The notes beneath the pieces were generated by a model that saw only the letters and a list, made by a program, of their open reading frames with translations, was not told where the DNA came from and made no database searches. The position numbers and the translations under genes were made by a program. 64,000 nt of DNA, taken from positions 62,001 to 126,000 of the forward strand of contig JBGTLT010000069.1 in assembly GCA_041743975.1 (NCBI GenBank), given 5' to 3'. Positions within the stretch are counted from its first letter, which is position 1; every line of letters begins with the position of its first letter. Below are positions 61,372 to 64,000 of the stretch, piece after piece. This DNA is from JTS-RE37 sp041743975. GTDB taxonomy: Bacteria > Bacteroidota > Bacteroidia > Flavobacteriales > Flavobacteriaceae.

Positions 61372-62688
61372 TTAATCTCCTTCTTTCTCGGCCTGGTATT
61401 GCACTGCAACCAGTGTTCGGGCAAGGCTTTCCAGGTCAATTCCCAGCTGCTCCTTGTTAGCCTGCAGTACAATGGTTTTCAACTCCTCTGGCAACGCATC
61501 AAACCCTTCCCGGGCGCCAAGTATCATCCCCGCAATGGCTGCTACCGTGTCATTATCCCGCCCATAATTGATAATAAACTGCATGGTTTTTGTAAAATCC
61601 CCTCCTCCAAATTCAAGGCCGGTAATCAGGATTTCCCAAATTTCCGCCGCATGGAAAGGAATAGCCCGCTCGTTCTCTTCCAGCAGGTTGAACAGGTATT
61701 CCTGTTGGGCCCAATCATTTTTGGATCCGGGAAAAACAGAGGGTACCTTTTGTCCCAGGGAATCCGTAAGCGGGATGGAATCTTTTTCCGGGCGCTCGCG
61801 GGTAAGCCATACATTTTTCCGGGAAGCATCAGCAATAGCAGTGGATATACGGCCAACAAGCCGACTGTCCTGGTAGCGCAGGGGGTCTGTGAACACCGTC
61901 GTATTCAGGATTGAGTCCATACTCGCCGAATGCAATGCCATATTGGTCATTGCGGCCACTGATGCGGTAATATCCCTGGCATAACCGATATCAAAAAGGG
62001 CATGCCGGTAGGCGAGGGTATAGGCGGTTTCAGGATCCGGTGCAACAAGCCCGAACACAGGGGAATACAACATACCTGCGCATGACATCTCCCCGCCATA
62101 GAACCGGTTCAAGGCATCTTGATAGGCCTCAGGACCTTCCTGATAGGCAAGGGTAACCCTTGCCCATTCCCGTATCCAGTCTACCTGTTCCAATTTGCCG
62201 GAAAGGACATCCGGATCTGATACTATTGCCGGTTCTGCCAGGGCTGTTGCCACGTGCTTGTAATAATCAGTGATGAAGTTTGCAAAATTTCCGGCGGTTA
62301 TGGCTTTCGGAAATTTAGCCAGATATGCAACCATAAGGAATTTCCAGCGCGTATCATCGGTGGTAGCACCAGGTCCCAGATTGTGTTCCCAGGTCCCTTC
62401 GGGGGATTGTTCCCGGGTGGCGGGGGTGAGCCCGGTAATATAGCCATACTTCAGGCGGATGTCCCTCCGGTGCCACATTTCAGTAGAAGCTCCCATAGCG
62501 TCTCCAATGGCTGATCCTACCAGTGCCCCCAGGACCTTGTCATAGTAGGCATCCTTGTCTATTGTATGGATCCCGGCCCCATACGTGGTTTTATGAGGTT
62601 CGGGGATTTCCGGAACGGGTTGTTTTTCCTCACAGGAAGTCCAGGCCACGATGGCCATACATGCACAAAAAGTAAATAGATTTTTCAC
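61372..62688 (-). CDS. Exported ADP-ribosylglycohydrolase-family lipoprotein
   Basis: With GTG 62688 as start the protein is 438 residues and has a lipoprotein signal (AIVAWTSC). The family's metal-binding motifs are present: VGSAIGDAMGASTEMW, TTDDTRWKFL and GRDNDTVAAIAGM. Cytosolic relatives remove ADP-ribose from proteins; an exported lipoprotein form probably acts on another glycosidic bond. A TTG at 62724 would add 12 residues before the signal and was not chosen. Confidence 0.87.
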   Translation of the reverse strand: MKNLFTFCACMAIVAWTSCEEKQPVPEIPEPHKTTYGAGIHTIDKDAYYDKVLGALVGSAIGDAMGASTEMWHRRDIRLKYGYITGLTPATREQSPEGTWEHNLGPGATTDDTRWKFLMVAYLAKFPKAITAGNFANFITDYYKHVATALAEPAIVSDPDVLSGKLEQVDWIREWARVTLAYQEGPEAYQDALNRFYGGEMSCAGMLYSPVFGLVAPDPETAYTLAYRHALFDIGYARDITASVAAMTNMALHSASMDSILNTTVFTDPLRYQDSRLVGRISTAIADASRKNVWLTRERPEKDSIPLTDSLGQKVPSVFPGSKNDWAQQEYLFNLLEENERAIPFHAAEIWEILITGLEFGGGDFTKTMQFIINYGRDNDTVAAIAGMILGAREGFDALPEELKTIVLQANKEQLGIDLESLARTLVAVQYQAEKEGD

Positions 62689-62738
62689 ACTTTCAGTATT
62701 TGAAATTTGCGATTCAGGGATCAATTCCTATCCATTAT

Positions 62739-63740
62739 TCAGGGAAGGACCATCTTCCGGGCCAGGGACAAAAGGTATTCTTTTTCCTCCAGGTCCCGCT
62801 TTATCGGTAATTGCGCCAGGCCAATGATCCGCCGGATGATTTCCGTCCCTGCTAGCTGCTCCACCAATTTGGTATCGACAGTGTGCCGGTATGTCGCAAG
62901 GATAGCTTGTACGGTATCCGTCTTCATAGTGGCCATCAGGATATGTGCCGCCATGACCCCAATGTCAAATTCCGCGAACCCCATAAAACTGAATTCGGGG
63001 TCTATGATACAGGCCTTCTCTTTGCGGCCCATCCAGCTGCCCGGGTAATAGTCGCCATGCAGGAGGGTATCCCCGGGGGAAAGGTACTGGATTCCCAGGG
63101 TGTCCACAGTTTCCTTTAGGGCGCTGTCTTTTTTATAGGGCAAGGAGAGCTGTTGCAGGCCGGGTTGTACCTGGTCTAGCTGAAACCCATTTTCCTCCAT
63201 AAAGGGCAGGACAAAGATATGCCGGTGGTTTAATTCCCGGAGGAGACGGTTATCAGGATAGCCCCGGGGTGCAGGCGTACTGTGGATGTCGGCAAGGAGG
63301 CTGATAAGTTGTTGCAGTAGCATATTGTCGATTGTCCGTGTAGTATAGCTATGCGTCATGTCTTCACAATGCCCCAGGTCTTCCAGCAGCAGCACATAGT
63401 GATCAGGGTCGAACCCCAGCACGGCGGGCATATGGGGATTTTTATTATCCGGGTTTGTGGCCCTGTAAAAACTATATTCTACTGCTATCCTTTCCGGGGG
63501 TGCGGCGATCTCCGGGTATTTCTGCACGTAGGGCCGCGATTGTTTGAGGATAAATGAGCGGGTATTTGTGACGATACGAAGGACAACGTTCATATTGCCC
63601 TCGCCAGGTTTTTCAATGCCCAGGATATTTTCCGAACTGCCCAGCCACTTTTTGGACAGCAGGTAATCCCGGATTACGGAGAGTTCGGTATGGATGTCGA
63701 AGAATTTCAATGGATGAATTTGAGGGTTTCCCCACTGCAA
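62739..63740 (-). CDS. Aminoglycoside/choline phosphotransferase-fold protein resembling methylthioribose kinase
   Basis: The 333-residue protein has a nucleotide-binding start (GEGNMNVVLRIV, FILKQSRPYVQKYPE), the catalytic loop LLHGDYYPGSWM and the metal motif IIDPEFSFMGFAEFDIG. The combination of KQ.RPYV, HGD..PGS and IDPEF is close to methylthioribose kinase, which recycles the by-product of polyamine and SAM metabolism. No other methionine-salvage gene is visible nearby, so the substrate is uncertain. No ATG fits; TTG at 63740 or 63710 is the start. Confidence 0.8.
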   Translation of the reverse strand: MQWGNPQIHPLKFFDIHTELSVIRDYLLSKKWLGSSENILGIEKPGEGNMNVVLRIVTNTRSFILKQSRPYVQKYPEIAAPPERIAVEYSFYRATNPDNKNPHMPAVLGFDPDHYVLLLEDLGHCEDMTHSYTTRTIDNMLLQQLISLLADIHSTPAPRGYPDNRLLRELNHRHIFVLPFMEENGFQLDQVQPGLQQLSLPYKKDSALKETVDTLGIQYLSPGDTLLHGDYYPGSWMGRKEKACIIDPEFSFMGFAEFDIGVMAAHILMATMKTDTVQAILATYRHTVDTKLVEQLAGTEIIRRIIGLAQLPIKRDLEEKEYLLSLARKMVLP

Positions 63741-63821
63741 TATGATGCCCCTTTATCCTGAAAAGTTATTTCAGCATAAAAAGATGCAGTATGGTAACAA
63801 AGGGGAATTTAGAAATAAAAC

Positions 63822-63995
63822 CTAGGAAGCCATTGGCTTTCCTTTCAACCGTTTCTCAATCTTTCGTTTTTTTTCGGTCAACCGTTTCATAAGGTCCATA
63901 AGGTCTGAGTCCCGGGTCTTTTTATATATTTCGTTTATGGCCAGAATGAGCCTTTTGGCTTCCCTGGAAGCGACGACCCGATCACTGGTCGACAT
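63822..63995 (-). CDS. Small basic protein of unknown function (57 residues)
   Basis: An ATG at 63995 opens a frame of 57 residues ending at a TAG at 63822. The product is helical and lysine/arginine-rich (REAKRLILAINEIYKKTRD, RLTEKKRKIEKRLKGK) and could form a short coiled coil. No family is recognised. The gene may begin further upstream, outside the window, because the frame is still open there. Confidence 0.55.
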   Translation of the reverse strand: MSTSDRVVASREAKRLILAINEIYKKTRDSDLMDLMKRLTEKKRKIEKRLKGKPMAS

Positions 63996-64000
63996 ATGGC

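Overview
The window looks like chromosomal DNA of a marine Flavobacteriaceae (Bacteroidota) species. Supporting signs are the SusC/SusD outer-membrane pair, TAnnTTTG-type promoter boxes, start sites without a clear Shine-Dalgarno, many lipoproteins with a lipobox, the Bacteroidota-type arginine pathway with an N-acyl-ornithine carbamoyltransferase, a mevalonate pathway cluster, and families of dispersed intergenic repeats. Species cannot be named from sequence reading alone. No rRNA, tRNA, CRISPR array, insertion sequence with a transposase, or prophage was seen.

Layout. (1) 1-7.8 kb: three same-strand paralogous FG-GAP/VCBS + ASPIC/UnbV lipoproteins, the first cut by the window edge. (2) 8.0-13.4 kb: a sodium:solute symporter, a small GIY-YIG endonuclease bracketed by short palindromic repeats, and xylB-xylA for xylose catabolism. 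(3) 13.5-24.6 kb: an alpha-glucan utilisation locus with susC-susD facing one way and lacI-pgmB-GH65 phosphorylase-GH13 amylase facing the other. A LacI-type operator lies between them and hairpin terminators close both ends. (4) 24.6-30.2 kb: a membrane protein, a glycerophosphodiesterase with a flavoprotein, glpF-glpK and a TspO protein. (5) 30.2-34.9 kb: diphosphomevalonate decarboxylase, mevalonate kinase, a UbiA prenyltransferase and an RluB-type pseudouridine synthase. (6) 35.4-44.8 kb: a compact arginine operon (GNAT-argG-argC-proC-argD-argF'-argB-argE-argH) with a candidate leader peptide/attenuator. (7) 44.9-51.7 kb: three glycosyltransferases, a membrane 4Fe-4S protein and its FAD partner. 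(8) 51.9-54.1 kb: a GH113-like glycosidase and a murein amidase. (9) 54.8-59.6 kb: an arsenosugar-type operon (rhodanese, TIGR04282, PNP, ArsM, DUF547, TIGR04283) without the radical-SAM enzyme ArsS. (10) 59.7-64 kb: a GH32 lipoprotein, an exported ADP-ribosylglycohydrolase-like protein, a methylthioribose-kinase-like protein and a small basic ORF.

The least explained material is intergenic. Four repeat families are visible. One is a short hairpin repeat around the GIY-YIG gene. One (R1) is a 193-bp tandem unit present as inverted arrays at 33.3 and 54.4 kb, with compensatory changes in its hairpin. One (R2) is a GC-rich scattered family. One (R3) is a two-hairpin element with a covarying stem at 51.9 and 57.5 kb. 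The 54-kb array sits between two copies of the last 51 bp of the amidase gene, a footprint of how it arrived. The strongest leads for something undescribed are the GIY-YIG/repeat module, the 193-bp structured repeat and its footprint, and the arg leader ORF.
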